Source: Prostheceraeus crozeri (lineage: Eukaryota > Platyhelminthes > Polycladida > Euryleptidae). Taken from it: 64,000 nucleotides of DNA. Position numbers and translations under genes: made by a program. Under the pieces are notes generated by a model. It searched no databases. It saw only the letters and a program-made list of their open reading frames with translations, and was not told the origin of the DNA. This document shows, one piece after another, positions 1 through 8,676 of this stretch; within the stretch, counting starts at the first letter, position 1, and the number at the start of each line of letters is the position of its first letter. The stretch spans positions 1 through 64,000 of the forward strand of contig CAJQUW010007994.1 in the NCBI GenBank assembly GCA_907163375.1, in the 5' to 3' direction.

Positions 1-59
1 CAATGGTTTGTTCAATGTTTTAAACCGCGTTCCTTCCACGATTCAACAAAACTGCTCTT

Positions 60-900
60 AAAACTTCTACTCTGGAATTGATTAAATAAGAAGTGAATAT
101 GTAAAAGTTTTTAAGTTTTTTAAAGTATAAAGAGTTAAAGTAAAGGAAAGTCATTAAGGGAAGGATGTAATAAATGATTAAAAGGAGTTAGAAGGATAAG
201 TTTCTTAAGAAGTGGAAGAATGTGTATAATAAGATAAGTGAGTTTTGAAAAGAATTTAAGATCAAGATATGGTAAGTTATAGGATAAGTATAAAGAAGGA
301 AAGTAAGTAAGTATAATCAGAGGAGTTTGAAAAAGTAAAGATCAAGCAAAGTTCAAAGAAAGTAAGTTTAAGTGTTTTTATAGATAAAGTAAAGCAAAAA
401 GAAGGTTAATCAGTTTTTAAGAAGTTGTTGAGAATGATAGAATGATTTGAAAGAAGTATTTAAATTAAGTAGTGTCAGCTTATCGAAAGTAAAGGAAAGT
501 TTTTGTGTTATTTAGATAAGTAAGAAGTGGGAAGACAAAAGTGAAGTTTAAAAGCAGTTTTGTTTTTAAGTAGGTTTAACTAAGAAGTTTAAATGAAAAG
601 TATGATTGAAGAAAGTTTAAGTTGATAAGCAAAGGTTTAAAGTTTTAGAGAAGTCCGTTAAAGTTATAAGAGTGCAGATAATGTGTAAGGTAAGATATTT
701 TTAAAGAGTCATAGTTAAGCTAAAGAGAGAAGAAGAAGAAGAAGAAGTTAAGAATAAGTAAGAAGATTAAACGATAAGGATAGAAGACGTATCAGTTAGA
801 AGAATAGAGAAGAAAAGAATTCACTGAAAGTATATAAGTTAATGATAAAATGTTGTTGAAGAAGATTAAGAATACGATCAAGAACATGTTAAGAGTTTAT
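60..900. repeat. C-poor, purine-rich low-complexity stretch
   Basis: About 840 bases of the plus strand are nearly free of C and made of short A/G/T words such as AAGTAAG, AAGTTTAAG and GAAGAAGAAG. No open frame is present. The strong strand asymmetry stops abruptly at the last small gene of element A, near 900. It may be a degenerate satellite-like spacer within the element. No function is assigned. Confidence 0.6.
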
Positions 901-902
901 CA

Positions 903-1106
903 CTAGCCAACATCACCAGCAAAGCCAACGGCATTACTTAAAACATTTCGTTTTAAAGATCTACCGACATTGGATATGAGAGGTGCTACAACAGATTTCA
1001 GTGCACCAAGTATGCTACCTCCACGTTGGCGGCGAGCACCGATGTAAATTTGTCCTCCGCCACTTACATAGGAGGGTCGTGAATAAAATGAGGCAGTTGG
1101 ATTCAT
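903..1106 (-). CDS. small basic Gly-Gly core peptide (adenovirus pX/pVI-like), element A
   Basis: A 67-residue protein. It has a GGGQ stretch near residue 17, an IGARRQRGG segment around residues 22-30 and then an amphipathic hydrophobic/basic helix (ILGALKSVVAPLIS). Adenoviruses and adintoviruses make short, basic, DNA-condensing or membrane-lytic virion peptides cut by the viral protease at Gly-Gly sites, and this has that look. It is the last visible minus-strand gene of the element, just downstream of the integrase. The role is inferred from composition and context, not from close similarity. Confidence 0.5.
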   Translation of the reverse strand: MNPTASFYSRPSYVSGGGQIYIGARRQRGGSILGALKSVVAPLISNVGRSLKRNVLSNAVGFAGDVG

Positions 1107-1147
1107 AGCTCAAACCCTAAACATTGTTAGTTACAACTTTGCATGAA

Positions 1148-2411
1148 TCACTGTCGATCACTTAGATGAAAGATGTCGGCACGACGCATCCAAGAGTTCA
1201 TACTTGAAGGATAACCAGTCCATTTAACAAGACACCATTCTTCACCTTGCCGTTTTTTACATCGAATGATTTTCTCTACCAAATATGTTTCACTTTCAGT
1301 GACTACCTCAATCTCATCGCGGTAAAAGCTACCCTCAATTTCTTCATTATCGTAATCTTTCAACTTGTAGGTGGTCGGAGAGTCTTTTTGATTAATCCTT
1401 GATACTGTAAATACCTCCTCTGTCCAATTCGGAAGGTACCCTTTAGCAAAAACACTTTTCACTTTTGAGATACGAACTTTATCGCCAATTTTCACATCTC
1501 TTTTCACATGAGTGCGTTTACGTTGGAATGATTCGCGCACTTTATCTACATTGTCAGCATTTACATCTACTGGTCTGAGTCCAATAGAACGATGGATAGA
1601 GTGATTGTAGGCATGGAGTGTATCTTGTAGAACCTTTGTCCAATTTTGTGTCAAGTTGGCAGTAAAATGTCGCCACAAGCGATTTTTTAATGTGCGATTA
1701 AAACGTTCAACGAGTGCAGCTTTATAAGCGCTCTTTACATAAACAACTCAATGTCATGCCTCTCAAATAATCTTGTCACATGCTGATTTTCAAACTCTTT
1801 TCCTTGATCACTCTGAATTCTTTTTGGAATGCGACCTTCTCGAAAAATTGTTTGGAATGCTTTTGCTACTCCTTTCCCTTCTTTAGTTTTAAAGGTTGAG
1901 CCCACGCATAACGCGAGAAAATATCAATGACGGTTTAAATAAAATTATTGCCCGAGTTATGTTTTGAAATGGAGGCAACATCGCACAAATCTGCTTGCCA
2001 CTGTTCATCGATGTCATGAACAATATAATGGCGGGTGCGGTACTTCTTTTTCGCTTGTTTGTGGAGTGTATAGGTAGCCTGACCCTTTAACCATCGTTTC
2101 ACTTGTGATTGTGGAAGACCACTCGCTTTTGATAATTTCTTGATAGATGCAAATCCTGCCGGATGTTTTACATCATAATAGATTGACTTCAAACGTTCAG
2201 TCGATGACGGCTGGCTCTTTTTCCTCCTTCTCATCTTTTTTCTTTCTTGCCTTTCTACATTTACAACAACTGCAGCATTTAGCTTTAGCGGTTTGCGATC
2301 GTGTTCACATTGCTTAGGGGTTTCATTATGAGAGCTGGCGCAGCAAGTGCAAGTGACAACGACATTCACCTCTGGCGGCTCATTACATGGCAAGCAACAC
2401 ATCTGCTTCAT
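1148..2411 (-). pseudogene. retroviral-type integrase with chromodomain, element A
   Basis: Integrase of the rve (DDE, RNase H fold) family, which inserts the linear element into host DNA. The N-terminal part has a Cys-rich segment and a helix-turn-helix-like region (ASGLPQSQVKRWLKG) followed by the first catalytic region (DEQWQADLCDV). Further on is the conserved VERFNRTLK-type region just before residues LHAYNHSIHRSIGLRP. The C-terminal part has an SH3-like basic segment (VKIGDKVRISKVK) and a chromodomain (VEKIIRCKKR...WCLVKWTGYP) that could steer insertion to methylated histones. This order matches Polinton integrases. The gene looks broken in at least one place. Confidence 0.85.
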
Positions 2412-2412
2412 A

Positions 2413-3105
2413 TTAATAGTCTGAGAACATGTATTTCCTAGGAGGAGCTGTTTTACGTTTTCCTTTTACCAGTTTTAGTGGCGATGTAGATCTACGTCGA
2501 GTTCTTCCTCTTGTTTGCTTAGTGAGTGTGGGAGGGGATGTAGCAGGTGACGTCTTAAACCAATTTGTTGGCATTTTCATCGCCTGAAGCATTGGAGTAG
2601 TAGCCACTGTTGAATCAAGTTCTTTCAATGTCTCATTATTTAAAGCAAATTTTGGCACATTATGCTTTTTCAATAGTTTAAGAAAGTATGACCAACCAGG
2701 TGGAACATAGCCCTGACGGCGCTTTCTACGTGTCGCATACTGAATCAAGTCTTCATAACGTGAAGCATCAATCACTTTATTTTCATCTGTAATGATTTCT
2801 CCTCTATCATTTACATTGAGATGGGGTTCAATACTGTTGAAAAGAGATATGGCATGTGCGCGAGATGCTAAAGGTGTAGCAGTCGATACAGAGTCACGCA
2901 TCTTATTCTTCAAGTTTTTCAATTGCTCAACAGTTTCCGATTGTAATAATACAGCACGATGTGGATCTTTGATGTGAACATTTTGCTGATAATCTATTTC
3001 TTTCCTATACATTTGATTTGCAAGAGGTTGCTTTACTTGCTGCATGGCAGTCAATTGTACATATTCATCCTGAGGAATAACAATCATGCGAGAATAAGAA
3101 CTCAT
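2413..3105 (-). CDS. conserved Polinton-type protein with basic tail, element A
   Basis: A 230-residue protein that begins RMIVIPQDEY, has a charged middle and ends in a very basic tail (RGRTRRRSTS, KRKTAPPRK). A WSYFLKLLKKHNVP segment lies around residues 140-155. I recognise the general pattern, an N-terminal RMxxIPxxxY and an Arg-rich C terminus, from uncharacterised proteins beside packaging ATPases in Polintons, but no function is established. The stop lies next to the start of the integrase gene, and the start overlaps the ATPase stop by a few bases, so the genes are tightly packed. A DNA-binding core role is only inference. Confidence 0.55.
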   Translation of the reverse strand: MSSYSRMIVIPQDEYVQLTAMQQVKQPLANQMYRKEIDYQQNVHIKDPHRAVLLQSETVEQLKNLKNKMRDSVSTATPLASRAHAISLFNSIEPHLNVNDRGEIITDENKVIDASRYEDLIQYATRRKRRQGYVPPGWSYFLKLLKKHNVPKFALNNETLKELDSTVATTPMLQAMKMPTNWFKTSPATSPPTLTKQTRGRTRRRSTSPLKLVKGKRKTAPPRKYMFSDY

Positions 3106-3767
3106 AGTTTGTAGATAATCATGGGAGTTTTCAAAATATCACTTCGAAATCTAAATTCTTCCGGACACTCTTGCGTAAAGTCAATGAATAAGTAACCGTA
3201 TGGTTTTTCAGTAGCTGCTTGAAAAATTTCAATTAAGGCTTTTGATCCTCTGGGTGCAACTTGTCGCGCTAAAATTTCAAATTGACTTTTATCTCGCGGA
3301 TTCTTGAAAATAGCATAATAGTGTGTATTCAGGTTTCGTGTACGAGCTTCTTTTCCATCAGGAAACAAATTTTGTGTAATATAGATGATAAAACACCTTT
3401 TATGGTGTGCTGCGCGAGTGAGCATATCTGTAACATCTTTTGAATTCTTACTTTCTTTTAATAAATCATCCAATACAACAACATCATTAGACTGAAGTTT
3501 ATCCACTGGAATAAATCCTTCATGTCGAATAAAGTTGCGACTTTGCAATTCCTGAAACAGCGACGGTTGATAAATACCATAACACCAAATCACTCGATTG
3601 ATAGGTTCCTTAAACAACTCCCTTCTTTTATCCAATAAATTCAGCGTGAAAACAGTTTTACCTGCATGAGATGGACCTGATACAGTCAGAACTTTATCAC
3701 ATTGAAGTCTGAAATCCATTTTATTACTTTGAGACTCAACATTTGCATAATTAACGCTTAGAGCCAA
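3102..3767 (-). CDS. A32/FtsK-HerA-type packaging ATPase, element A
   Basis: A 221-residue P-loop ATPase. The Walker A motif is GPSHAGKT near residue 31, Walker B is VVVLDDLL near residue 96, and a sensor-like IIYITQNLF follows near residue 128. In Polintons and related viruses this ATPase pumps DNA into preformed capsids. The open frame is uninterrupted and of normal length for the family. It overlaps the start of the next gene downstream and lies directly downstream of the basic Gly-Gly protein gene, which fits a morphogenesis cluster. It is clearly different in sequence from the ATPase of element B. Confidence 0.85.
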   Translation of the reverse strand: MALSVNYANVESQSNKMDFRLQCDKVLTVSGPSHAGKTVFTLNLLDKRRELFKEPINRVIWCYGIYQPSLFQELQSRNFIRHEGFIPVDKLQSNDVVVLDDLLKESKNSKDVTDMLTRAAHHKRCFIIYITQNLFPDGKEARTRNLNTHYYAIFKNPRDKSQFEILARQVAPRGSKALIEIFQAATEKPYGYLFIDFTQECPEEFRFRSDILKTPMIIYKL

Positions 3768-4107
3768 AGATATTTCCCAATAGGTTGCCCACGGCAGGAG
3801 CTATCATTGGAAGTATTGCTGAAAGGAAACCGCCCTTTTGTGTTAGAGTTTTCCTCTTTCTTTGAAGGGCGACTTTAGGATTGGAGATGAAACGCAATTT
3901 CGTAGCATATCGCTTAAGTAACTTTCGTTGTTTTGGCGCTAATTTCTTCGTCCTCAACTTCCTCACATGAGAAATAATTTCACAAATGAATTTATCGTTA
4001 GCATGTCGTATAGCATTGTATCGCTGATTTGCTTTCATTCGTCGGAGAGCTTGAATGGCTGAAGAAAACTTTTGACTTTTACGTTTCGTCATTTTACGTT
4101 TCGCCAT
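3751..4107 (-). CDS. basic core/minor capsid protein with Gly-Gly site, element A
   Basis: A 118-residue protein rich in Lys and Arg (MAKRKMTKRKSQK at the start, KLAPKQRKLLKR in the middle) that ends with KGGFLSAILPMIAPAVGNLLGNIFG. A Gly-Gly protease-type site followed by a hydrophobic Gly/Leu/Ile helix is the layout of adenovirus pX and pVI-like peptides and of their adintovirus counterparts. It probably condenses DNA or disrupts membranes. It overlaps the ATPase start by 17 bases. The composition argues for a virion protein; homology is not proven. Confidence 0.6.
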   Translation of the reverse strand: MAKRKMTKRKSQKFSSAIQALRRMKANQRYNAIRHANDKFICEIISHVRKLRTKKLAPKQRKLLKRYATKLRFISNPKVALQRKRKTLTQKGGFLSAILPMIAPAVGNLLGNIFGSKR

Positions 4108-4158
4108 TTTCCGTGTTAGTCTTTGCTAAAACCTATCTTTACCACATTTGCATAGGTA

Positions 4159-4488
4159 CTAACTATTGCGACATAAGTGACACTCGAAATGAGCAATATC
4201 ACAGTGGTTACATTGGCAAAGTTGAATGCAATTACGTATGAAACAGCGTTGACAAAAAGCATGCTTACATCTCTTGAAGATGCGCTTTTCATTTCCATCC
4301 TTTCGCTTACATACATCGCAACACATAGTTTCACCGTTACTAATGTCTATAGCAAGTCTTTTTGAAGATATGAATTTGCTAGCCTTTTCTAAATAATAGA
4401 CGCATGTACAGAAGGAATATACTTCGAGAGTGAGCAGACATAGCTCGAAAACCAGTTGTGCTACAATCAAGTACCACTGCATTTTCAA
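4159..4488 (-). CDS. RING-type zinc-finger protein with membrane segment, element A
   Basis: A 109-residue protein. Residues about 5-35 are hydrophobic (LIVAQLVFELCLLTLEVYSF) and could be a signal anchor. The C-terminal half has a RING-like spacing: CCDVCKRK, then CKHAFCQRC, then CQCNHCDI and CHLC. RING domains usually recruit E2 ubiquitin enzymes, so a viral ubiquitin ligase acting at membranes is plausible. It overlaps the next upstream gene by four bases. The exact zinc-ligand assignment and E3 activity are inferred. Confidence 0.55.
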   Translation of the reverse strand: MKMQWYLIVAQLVFELCLLTLEVYSFCTCVYYLEKASKFISSKRLAIDISNGETMCCDVCKRKDGNEKRIFKRCKHAFCQRCFIRNCIQLCQCNHCDIAHFECHLCRNS

Positions 4489-4895
4489 TTTTTCTTTATG
4501 GAAAGTTGAATGTGAATATCTGAAATCGCTTCAATCACTAGACTGCTACCATGATGGTTAAATGCGTTAAGACGTTCAGCAATTTTTATCATATGTCTTT
4601 TAAAAAATTCTTTGGGGTGATCTACCACTTCCATTGAATAAGAAGCAAAATGGAAAGAGCGACTTTCCACCTCTTCCTTTCCAAAATGACTAAACTTAAT
4701 TTTCGCAACTAATCGCGCCATGACAATGCTATCAGAGAATGTATTCATTAACTCTAGAAATAGAGTGCTAGCATCATCGACCACTGCTTCGATGTCGGTC
4801 TCATCTTTATGAAAATTTATCACATAATCTTGAACAGCTCCTTTTAAACTTTGCCTATGAAAACGTAATGTTCCGCAGTCGTTTGAGAAAGACAT
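4485..4895 (-). CDS. uncharacterised element A protein with F-x(2)-HGS motif
   Basis: A 136-residue protein beginning MSFSNDCGTLRF. Its C-terminal part reads ERLNAFNHHGSSLVIEAISDI, which resembles a short conserved segment (F..RGSGW...I) seen upstream of polymerase genes in some Polinton-like proteins. No catalytic motif is visible. It sits between the D-x-E protein and the membrane RING protein in a tightly packed minus-strand series. Function unknown. Confidence 0.45.
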   Translation of the reverse strand: MSFSNDCGTLRFHRQSLKGAVQDYVINFHKDETDIEAVVDDASTLFLELMNTFSDSIVMARLVAKIKFSHFGKEEVESRSFHFASYSMEVVDHPKEFFKRHMIKIAERLNAFNHHGSSLVIEAISDIHIQLSIKKN

Positions 4896-4982
4896 GATCG
4901 CCCTTTAACTAACCCATCCATTGCATGAAAACAACAACTCTTCTCATAGTAACATTTATTGAATAACGGTAACAAGCATGCA

Positions 4983-5513
4983 TTATAAATCAATGGTTTG
5001 AAAGAGATAAAATAGATACAGCTGATAACTATCATACAGCGAGCAATGATAACCATACAGGACTTTGGCAGTGTTGAGGTAAGGAGGAAAGAAGCATTGG
5101 TTATGAACGTAGCTACTACAACGAACAGACAAAATAGGAACACACAAATCCTTAAAACGTTTCGTGACTTCATGATAATGTTGATTCACTCTACTATCCC
5201 AAGGCGGGAGCAAAATATCATCAATGATTAGATTGGGAAATACTTTCCTCTCCTTACCAGGATTATTACAAAAGATGCGTATAACATTGAAAGCAGCTAA
5301 CCATCGTTTAAAGTCAATAAGAAGAGCACTTTCACAAGAAAAGCCATAGTCTTGCAAATATTTCAGATTAAGTCCATGAATGTGTTTTCTCGCCCATTGA
5401 TCAACATTGGGATCGCAGTTGGCATGTTGATGATAGACACTAACAATCTGATATGTCCAATTGTTCATAGCAATAGCACTGAGCTCCTGTACAGGTTCAC
5501 CCTCACAATCCAT
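4983..5513 (-). CDS. D-x-E protein, possible RNase H-fold nuclease, element A
   Basis: A 176-residue frame. It starts at MDCEGEPVQELSAIAM, which looks like the first strand and D-x-E motif of DEDD-type exonucleases. An in-frame hydrophobic run lies just upstream, so the true start may be earlier. Further on are HANCD, ARKHIHGLNL, a FKRWLA...FCNNPGKE segment like the ExoII region, and GYHCSLYDSYQLYLF near the end. The His/Cys-rich C-terminal part also recalls Maelstrom-type relatives that have lost classic catalytic residues. Nuclease or RNA-binding activity is inferred; no close match was identified by eye. Confidence 0.4.
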   Translation of the reverse strand: MDCEGEPVQELSAIAMNNWTYQIVSVYHQHANCDPNVDQWARKHIHGLNLKYLQDYGFSCESALLIDFKRWLAAFNVIRIFCNNPGKERKVFPNLIIDDILLPPWDSRVNQHYHEVTKRFKDLCVPILSVRCSSYVHNQCFFPPYLNTAKVLYGYHCSLYDSYQLYLFYLFQTIDL

Positions 5514-5565
5514 AAAAATGATGATAGAAGCCTAAAACGGAAATTTACACATCTAAGGAAACGTT

Positions 5566-5814
5566 CTATAACATATTACAAAATGAAGAATTACATCGAT
5601 GCTTTTCACGACAAAATACACAAATGATATGATGGCAACGAAGAAGTAAAATGTATCTAATAAGACCACGTCTACGACACTCAAAGCACATAAGCGAATT
5701 GTCATAGGGTAGAGTTAGGAAAGGACTAGCAATTCTCCTTCTTTGATTTGCGTTTTGATGTAGCATTCTTCTCCGACTTGCGCTTCGTACCACTGCTGTT
5801 AAGGATTTGATCAA
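5566..5814 (-). CDS. small RING-like Cys/His protein, element A
   Basis: An 82-residue protein whose last 41 residues read like a minimal RING: CFECRRRG, then LRCHHIICVFCREKHRC and a final C. It overlaps the end of the 5726-6340 gene in another frame. This would be the second RING-type gene in the element. The zinc-binding pattern is compact and could be an incomplete domain. Confidence 0.4.
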   Translation of the reverse strand: MIKSLTAVVRSASRRRMLHQNANQRRRIASPFLTLPYDNSLMCFECRRRGLIRYILLLRCHHIICVFCREKHRCNSSFCNML

Positions 5815-6430
5815 TTATGTCGTCCACGTTGGGTGGTTTCGGAATATATAGGATGGATTCCATATGCATGGAGAGAGAGGCTATTTTATTATCCTTGTGT
5901 CGACCATAATATAGCCCATTCACCTTGAAAAGGATATCCCAAGTACCTTCTCCGAGCTCATCACATCTGATGGGTATTGAATGATCTCCCTCCTTCTTAT
6001 AGTAAGTACACCAATGTGATACCGGTAGGCAAATGTGATTACCATCCCAAATCTTTCTATAGGGAGTATCCTTGTCATCTCTCGCCTTCCACTCTTGAGC
6101 AAGAGGAGTAGGAATGTCCATATTTAATGTCACGTACTCCTCAATAATATCAAGTTGGTGGCGAATGTACGGACTCACGGGGATCAGTATGTAGTCCCCA
6201 TACTGATTGTGCATTATCTTGACATCCGTGGAAGGGAGCATTCCCGTTTGGAGTACTACGCTATGATCATCATAACGCAAGGCTTGTTTAAATTTACGCT
6301 GTAGCGGTGTAGGATTATGTACCTTGGATGTTTCTTCCACTGGCCTCAGTTGTAGATGATCTGACCGTAGCGAACCTTGTAACGTTTGACCGCCATTTTG
6401 TCCTACTAGTGCAGCAGATGGAGTAGATGC
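5726..6430 (-). CDS. first gene of element A, basic C-terminal NLS-like tail
   Basis: At least 204 residues are open. The middle contains HICLPVSHWCTYY and YGRHKDNKIASL; the C terminus is very basic (GTKRKSEKNATSKRKSKKE), like a bipartite nuclear localisation signal. It is the gene nearest the promoter at 6604-6651, so it is probably the first expressed. The 5' part lies behind a candidate short intron (6431-6498). I do not recognise the family. A nuclear role such as DNA binding or regulation is a guess from the tail and position. Confidence 0.5.
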   Translation of the reverse strand, partial: ASTPSAALVGQNGGQTLQGSLRSDHLQLRPVEETSKVHNPTPLQRKFKQALRYDDHSVVLQTGMLPSTDVKIMHNQYGDYILIPVSPYIRHQLDIIEEYVTLNMDIPTPLAQEWKARDDKDTPYRKIWDGNHICLPVSHWCTYYKKEGDHSIPIRCDELGEGTWDILFKVNGLYYGRHKDNKIASLSMHMESILYIPKPPNVDDIIDQILNSSGTKRKSEKNATSKRKSKKENC

Positions 6431-6498
6431 CTGAAAATGAAAAAAGATTGTATTAAGTTTACGTTCAAGGGAGGAGAGGGAGGGAAGTAGCGAATTAC
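6431..6498 (-). other. candidate 68-bp intron in the 5' leader of the first element A gene
   Basis: On the minus strand a GTAATT donor directly follows an ATG, and 68 bases later a pyrimidine-rich run ends in TTTTCAG. Both ends match eukaryotic splice consensus. It lies between the promoter and the first gene. Confidence 0.5.
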
Positions 6499-6603
6499 CA
6501 TTTTAGTTGGATAATAGAACAGGGAACTAGAGACAGAGAGAAAATGTGCGTCCGTCACTCGTGTGATTCAACGATGGAATGATTCTCACTGTGGAAGGCT
6601 CGC

Positions 6604-6651
6604 TATTTATAAAGAAATGCTTGATTCTCATTGGATGATGATCCTCATTGG
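6604..6651 (-). promoter_or_regulatory. TATA box plus two CCAAT boxes, minus strand
   Basis: Read on the minus strand, TATAAATA (6611-6604) is preceded by CCAAT at 6634-6630 and again at 6651-6647. A start site about 30 bases downstream, near 6,575, would give a short leader into the first gene of element A. This is a classical RNA polymerase II core promoter for the minus-strand cluster. Confidence 0.6.
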
Positions 6652-6869
6652 ACAATAACATCAAGCTGATTCGAAATCTAACTCTGTCGTTTTTCGCCAA
6701 TGTCCCAAAATCTTAAATGCGTCTCACATCTAAACGAAGACAGATAGGAACAAGCCAATTCTTTCACTGAATTTGTCTCACTCTTAGCTTTCAAACGAGC
6801 TATCGCACGACAAAATCCGTCCACTGGAAGCCAAAATCGAAGCAAGCTGTCCAGAGGGGGGGGGGACGT

Positions 6870-7120
6870 CAGCCGAAAATTTTTTCTCTCCGATTTCGCT
6901 GGAAACATCCTTCCTAACCCAAAATTTCACGTAGATTCCGAATCTGGCCTCCGTTTTCTCATCCGATGCTTCGTTTGGGCGCTACACACCAAAACGTCCC
7001 AAATTCTAACTCTGTTAAAATTTTGAAGAAAAATTTTTTCTCGCCGATTGCCTTGAAACTCACCCTACCGATGCAGAATTTTACGCTGAATCCGAATCTG
7101 GCAGCCATTTCACCATCCAC
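6870..7120. repeat. two diverged copies of a ~150-bp unit
   Basis: The segment from about 6,875 (AAAATTTTTTCTCTCCGATT ... TCCGAATCTGGCCTCC) is repeated from about 7,028 (AAAATTTTTTCTCGCCGATT ... TCCGAATCTGGCAGCC) with many substitutions. Confidence 0.55.
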
Positions 7121-7125
7121 AACAA

Positions 7126-7180
7126 CCTAGACGGTCGCCCACGTCAACCTAGACGGTCGCCCACGTCAACCAGGCGGTCG
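7126..7180. repeat. 22-bp tandem repeat, about 2.5 copies
   Basis: The unit CCTAGACGGTCGCCCACGTC plus AA occurs exactly at 7126-7147 and 7148-7169, followed by a partial, changed copy. Confidence 0.8.
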
Positions 7181-7380
7181 GACCAACTCACCCGAGTCTC
7201 ACACTCTGTCGTTGCAGAGGGGGGGGGAGTCGACGAACATGTTGTGAACGGGAACCCACCTGGCCGGCACACCACGACAGACCACAACCTCTGTCGTTCC
7301 AGAGGGGGGGGACTCAGACCTGAAGCACCACGGCGGCCGACCACGACACTCTGCCGTTCCAGAGGGGGGGGGGCGCCGGT

Positions 7381-8676
7381 CGAGTGTTTGTCACTTGCTT
7401 ACTACTGACGATTGATTCATTTCTACGGATTTTAGACAAATAGCCCACAAGTACCGCGAAGTTTTATACAAATGATATACTCATATTACTTATGGATGTC
7501 CAAAGTTTTAATGATAGCAGTATTTTTACAAACATTCAGTACCCATTTTTACGCGGATCCGTAATTACAGAGGAAATTTTTGATTCTTTAAATTTCGTTC
7601 TTTTGATGAATATCTGCTTATTTCTTCAGAGCATGTATGGAATCAAGCAAACTGTGCATTTGAATCCCGCAATTTCAAAATGCAATCTATGGTAACAAGA
7701 CCAACTTAAAATAGAAAATAAATGTCCCCACAATAACTCAACCAAGTTAGACTTAGACCAGACAGTTTACAAATAATGTGACAATATGAAAACAATTAAT
7801 GATTGATGTCTTCATAATAATTCCAGACCGCCATGACAATTTCTTCTGATTTCATTTACAATGAATATTTCATGTCATGAAACATCAAATTGCTACAAGA
7901 ATTAGTTTCCGTGTAGCTGAGTAGTTACGCGAACAAATCAACCCGTCAATTCATATTCTTGAGAGAAATCATTCTGAATCAGGAAAGCTAAAAACGGATG
8001 TCAATATTGTCTTCCGGAGGTCGCAGCAATACGGATGCAAAATAACAAATGAAGGTATACCAAGTTAATGTAGATATTCAAACTCACTTCATGGAGCAGA
8101 AGAGAATCACATAAATAAGCATACATCAGGTTTCCTCTCACTGAGTATCTCGAATTTCATTTCCAAACAATTACACAGAAATTTCAATGCTCGTTTGTTT
8201 TAATATTTCTATCTCTGTTCAATGCGATTTCAATGTTAATGCTAGAAATAAGGAAAGCAAGGAAACGAATATGAAAGTGCAAATGTTAGTTGGTTCGTTG
8301 CAGCCTTCGACAGATCGAATCCAAACATGAAATGAATGATATGAGTTGTGTTATTGCCTGATTTTCCAGAGAGAATTAAGTTTGCAAAGCATATGACTTC
8401 TAAACAAATTCTAAAAGTTGATTGTGTGATGATTTCAATACACAAACTATTAATCATAATTCTGAGATCATGAATTTCTGTCTGAATGTTCAAATAAAGC
8501 ATTATTTCTTATCTTACCAATTGCAGAACTTCGCTTCATTCTTTGTTTTCACATCTGCCCGTGGATTTCGACATGGCACATGGCGGGCAATACCTTAGGC
8601 CGCAAGCAAACAGAATATGTCAAAAGTCATAAGCCATAAACTATCGTTCGCAAGTTGTGTCACGATTCTTCATAAG
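7381..8676. other. no gene seen
   Basis: AT-rich sequence with short open frames only (for example 7492-7695 and 8242-8502) that show no recognisable domain or codon pattern. Confidence 0.6.

Larger units (their letters stand above)
6846..7372 (+). repeat. four CAGAG + G8-10 motifs with shared flanks
   Basis: Runs of eight to ten G occur near 6,855, 7,213, 7,300 and 7,362, each preceded by CAGAG and three of them by CTCTGYCGTT. The copies sit in related but diverged units. They look like the subterminal region of element A or a satellite beside it. Each copy resembles a polypurine tract. Confidence 0.6.
1..7380 (-). mobile_element. Polinton/adintovirus-like element A, partial at left edge
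   Basis: Ten closely packed minus-strand reading frames include a retroviral-type integrase with chromodomain, an A32-type packaging ATPase and two small basic peptides with Gly-Gly sites of the adenain-substrate kind. That combination is typical of Polintons/Mavericks (adintoviruses). DNA polymerase, hexon-like and penton-like genes are not visible and would lie left of the window if present. The first gene has a eukaryotic promoter near 6,600. The right end is not defined by a terminal repeat and I place it between about 6,660 and 7,400, after which the sequence looks like plain intergenic DNA. Most frames are open, so the visible part carries only a few breaks and is probably fairly young. 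Base composition is less AT-rich than in element B, so it is a different lineage. Confidence 0.8.

Noticed and set aside
5046-5231. Plus-strand open frames across element A (for example 5046-5231, 5352-5627, 4029-4241)
   Set aside because: Shadows of the minus-strand genes; no independent domain or start signal.
7905-7960. tRNA-like A-box sequence TAGCTGAGTAGTTA, possible SINE head
   Set aside because: No matching B box (GTTCGANTC type) at the right distance and no cloverleaf pairing by eye.
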